Of a stretch of 64,000 bases of DNA, positions 61,789 through 64,000 are shown piece after piece. The stretch is taken from positions 124,001-188,000 of the forward strand of contig NZ_QBKT01000002.1 of NCBI RefSeq assembly GCF_003054265.1, read 5' to 3'. The DNA is from Kordia periserrulae. GTDB lineage: Bacteria; Bacteroidota; Bacteroidia; Flavobacteriales; Flavobacteriaceae. A program made the translations under genes and the position numbers. Under the pieces are notes generated by a model, which saw nothing but the letters and a program-made list of their open reading frames with translations, was not told where the DNA came from and made no database searches. Numbering within the stretch: the stretch's first letter is position 1; every line of letters begins with the position of its first letter.

Positions 61789-62496
61789 TTAATCATGGTT
61801 CAAAAATGCCACAGAATGGCAGGCAACAATGGCAGCAGTTTCTGTACGCAAACGTGTGTCGCCTAAGGTTACGGGAATGTACTTGTTTTCCAGTGCAAGA
61901 GCAATTTCTTCTGGTGAAAAATCACCTTCAGGACCGATTAAAATGGTAACACTTTTATTAGCATGTAATGCTTTTTTGAGCGATTTTTTATCATGTTCCT
62001 CACAATGTGCGATAAATAACTGTTCGTCCGTATGTTTTTCGATGAATTCTGAAAATGGCGTTAACGGTCGCAATTCAGGAAAATAAGCTGTTAACGATTG
62101 TTTTGTTGCAGATTGAATGATTTTTTCAAAACGTTCCGTCTTAATCACCTTTCGTTCCGAGCGTTCGCAGAGAATTGGCGTAATGGTATCGATTCCGATT
62201 TCCGTTGCTTTTTCCAAAAACCACTCAAAACGATCGTTCATCTTAGTTGGCGCTACTGCCAAATGCAATTGGTAGTTTTTTGGTTGCTGAAACTCATGAG
62301 AAATAATCACGACACGACAATTTTTCTGGTCTGCAAGCGTGATTTTAGCTGAAAAAATGTGCCCTTTTCCGTTGGTCACTTGCAACACATCATCTACACG
62401 CTTCCGCAACACACGCACAATATGCTTGCTTTCTTCTTTCGAAAACGTATACGTTGTAGTTTCGGTTGTTATTTCTGGTGTGTAAAACAGTTGCAT
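61789..62496 (-). CDS. rsmE: 16S rRNA (uracil1498-N3)-methyltransferase
   Basis: A 235-residue SPOUT methyltransferase. An N-terminal PUA-like domain (HIVRVLRKRVDDVLQVTNGKG) is followed by the knot domain with CERSERKVIKTERFEK and IGPEGDFSPEEIALA, then LGDTRLRTETAAIVA near the end. This matches RsmE, which methylates U1498 of 16S rRNA. It is a single gene. Before the next gene on the same strand (tsaD) there are 150 nt of word-repetitive, A/T-rich DNA. Confidence 0.95.
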   Translation of the reverse strand: MQLFYTPEITTETTTYTFSKEESKHIVRVLRKRVDDVLQVTNGKGHIFSAKITLADQKNCRVVIISHEFQQPKNYQLHLAVAPTKMNDRFEWFLEKATEIGIDTITPILCERSERKVIKTERFEKIIQSATKQSLTAYFPELRPLTPFSEFIEKHTDEQLFIAHCEEHDKKSLKKALHANKSVTILIGPEGDFSPEEIALALENKYIPVTLGDTRLRTETAAIVACHSVAFLNHD

Positions 62497-62646
62497 GCTA
62501 TTTATAAATGTTGGATTTTGGATGTTAAATTTTGAATTTTTCTTGTTGCAAATTTCTTTGAAATTTAAGCCAATGGACGCTTTTTTAATCTATCAATTTT
62601 AAATAAAGAATCTCAATTCTTACGACTAATATCTCAATACTAATAC

Positions 62647-63669
62647 CTAAAACTTAAATCGAGAATTCGCCGTCACAGCTTCATTGGTAAAATCTTCTTT
62701 TAAATATTTTAAATAACCCACAATTCCAATCATCGCGGCATTGTCTGTCGTGTATGCAAACTTCGGAATATGTGCTGTCCAGCCATACTTTTTCTCACCA
62801 TCTTTCAATGCTTTTCGGATGGCAGAATTTGCCGAAACACCGCCGCCAATGGCAATAGTTTTGATGCCTGTTTGTTTGGACGCTTTTTTCAATTTATCCA
62901 AAATAATATTCACAATCGTATGTTGAATAGACGCGCAAATATCTTGTAAATTCTCTTCAATAAAGTTCGGATTTGCGTTGGTTTGCTTTTGGATAAAATA
63001 TAAAATAGCAGTTTTTAATCCGGAAAAACTAAAATTCAAACCCTCTACTTTGGGTTTTGGAAATTGAAAGGCTTTTGGGTTTCCCTCGTTTGCCAATTTG
63101 TCAATAATCGGTCCCGCAGGATAGGGAAGTCCTAAAATCTTTCCACTTTTATCATACGCTTCGCCAACCGCATCATCAATCGTTTCGCCAATGACTTCCA
63201 TGTCAAAATGGTCTTTTACGACAACAATTTGTGTATGTCCGCCCGAAATGGTCATTGCCAAAAATGGAAACTTCGGAATGGTTTGCGCTTCATCCTCAAT
63301 AAAATGTGCCAAAATATGCGCTTGCATGTGGTTCACTTCAATCAACGGAATGTTCAACCCTAAGGCTAATGATTTTGCAAAAGAAGTTCCTACCAACAGC
63401 GATCCCATCAATCCTGGACCGCGCGTAAAAGCTATGGCATTTAGCTGTTTTTTGTCGATATTTGCAACAGCGAGTGCTTGGTGTACCACAGGAACAATAT
63501 TTTGTTGATGTGCTCGCGACGCCAATTCAGGAACTACGCCACCATACGCCTCGTGTATTTTTTGATTGGCAATAACATTTGACAATACTTTTCCGTTCTG
63601 TAATACAGCCGCGGAAGTATCATCACATGACGATTCAATAGCTAAAATATATACATCTTTTGTGCTCAT
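62647..63669 (-). CDS. tsaD: tRNA N6-adenosine threonylcarbamoyltransferase
   Basis: A 340-residue TsaD, the usual length. It places the threonylcarbamoyl group on A37 of ANN-decoding tRNAs. Metal-binding His are in EVNHMQAHILAHF (near residue 110), with the nucleotide loop ESSCDDTSAAV at the start, PGLMGSLLVGTSF near 90, and a late SGLKTAILY region. It is divergent from tamB. The ATG at 63669 is the family start. Confidence 0.95.
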   Translation of the reverse strand: MSTKDVYILAIESSCDDTSAAVLQNGKVLSNVIANQKIHEAYGGVVPELASRAHQQNIVPVVHQALAVANIDKKQLNAIAFTRGPGLMGSLLVGTSFAKSLALGLNIPLIEVNHMQAHILAHFIEDEAQTIPKFPFLAMTISGGHTQIVVVKDHFDMEVIGETIDDAVGEAYDKSGKILGLPYPAGPIIDKLANEGNPKAFQFPKPKVEGLNFSFSGLKTAILYFIQKQTNANPNFIEENLQDICASIQHTIVNIILDKLKKASKQTGIKTIAIGGGVSANSAIRKALKDGEKKYGWTAHIPKFAYTTDNAAMIGIVGYLKYLKEDFTNEAVTANSRFKF

Positions 63670-63794
63670 AAACGTTGTAAAGGCATAAAAATTGATATAA
63701 AGTCACAAAGATATGCTAAACATCGTGTTTTGTAATAATTTTTTTGTGAATTTGCAGTGTCTAACGCGAGTGTAAACTCTAAATAAGAAGCATC

Positions 63795-64000
63795 ATTAAA
63801 AAACTCTGGAAAATAATCAAACGTACACTGATAGCAATCATTTTGCTATTTTTCTTGTTGGTGATTATTTTCTCGATTCCTGCAGTGCAAACCGCTATTG
63901 GTAAAAAGGCAACCAATTGGCTGAATGAAAAATACGGAACCAATATCAACATTGATCGTATTGGTTTGAAGTGGAACGGCGATATTTCGTTGAAAAATAT
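63795..64000 (+). CDS. Translocation/assembly module TamB, 5' end (truncated by window)
   Basis: The last 206 nt read in one frame as a single transmembrane N-terminus: basic KKLWKIIKRT, then a hydrophobic helix LIAIILLFFLLVIIFSIPAV, then TAIGKKATNWLNEKYGTNIN. This is the usual opening of a flavobacterial TamB, the inner-membrane-anchored part of the outer-membrane protein insertion system. No ATG, GTG or TTG lies between the last in-frame stop (63780-63782) and the helix. The most likely start is the ATT at 63795 (ATC at 63792 is also possible). The gene continues beyond the window. Confidence 0.75.
   Translation, partial: MKKLWKIIKRTLIAIILLFFLLVIIFSIPAVQTAIGKKATNWLNEKYGTNINIDRIGLKWNGDISLKN

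Overview
The window is a 64-kb stretch of a marine-type Flavobacteriaceae (Bacteroidota) chromosome; Kordia or a near relative is my best guess. The grounds are the low G+C, promoters of the TTTG/TAnnTTTG type, TonB receptors and SusC-style secretion signals ending in Q, imelysin/DUF4856 lipoproteins, sulfonolipid genes and a RiPP gene typical of that family. The genus is inferred from gene content only.

Layout. 0-3.4 kb: 3' part of gyrA and a TPR protein. 3.4-7.5 kb: a compact type 2 lanthipeptide locus (precursor, LanM, small membrane protein). 7.5-12 kb: NlpC/P60 hydrolase, thiolase and a PgpH-like 7TM-HD phosphodiesterase. 12.1-12.5 kb: three tRNA genes (Ser, Pro, Arg), then a two-gene unit of unknown membrane proteins. 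13.9-16.5 kb: LysR regulator divergent from a bicarbonate transporter (SbtA-like) operon. 17.6-21.6 kb (minus): four-gene operon with an enolase-superfamily acylamino-acid racemase, N-acyl-D-amino-acid deacylase, GNAT and a cysteine-dioxygenase-like cupin. 21.8-26.0 kb (minus): a LytTR two-component system flanked by two unknown genes that share a C-terminal motif and a 5' leader element. 26-36 kb: hydroxylase, outer-membrane receptor, ArsC, RF2 (programmed frameshift), metalloprotease and threonine aldolase. 36-43 kb: repeat-rich OmpA protein, YbaB, oligopeptidase B and the capA-capB sulfonolipid pair. 43.5-50 kb: an iron-type cluster (DUF4856, imelysin, HTTM, TonB receptor). 50-55.7 kb: sugar epimerase, lipid-A-style GT2/LAB_N/GT39 operon, DUF6428 and ArsR. 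55.7-56.8 kb: a gene-free but highly structured stretch. 56.8-64 kb: housekeeping genes (THUMP-like methyltransferase, AI-2E exporter, TrmH, RsmE, TsaD) and the start of tamB.

The most unusual object is the lanthipeptide locus. The LanM dehydratase half keeps its catalytic residues, but the cyclase half has lost all three expected zinc ligands (Ser830, Ser876, Ala877 where Cys, Cys, His are expected). The precursor core nevertheless carries a CSVSGEC motif that resembles the lipid-II-binding ring of mersacidin. No transporter or leader protease is nearby. A leader element of about 34 nt upstream of the precursor gene recurs, with nearly the same spacing to the ATG, upstream of the two unknown genes flanking the LytTR system 18-22 kb away. 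This suggests a shared regulon.

No insertion sequence, prophage or CRISPR array is visible. Several dispersed palindromic repeats (17.5, 34.4, 50.0, 55.9 and 56.0 kb) occupy the intergenic spaces.
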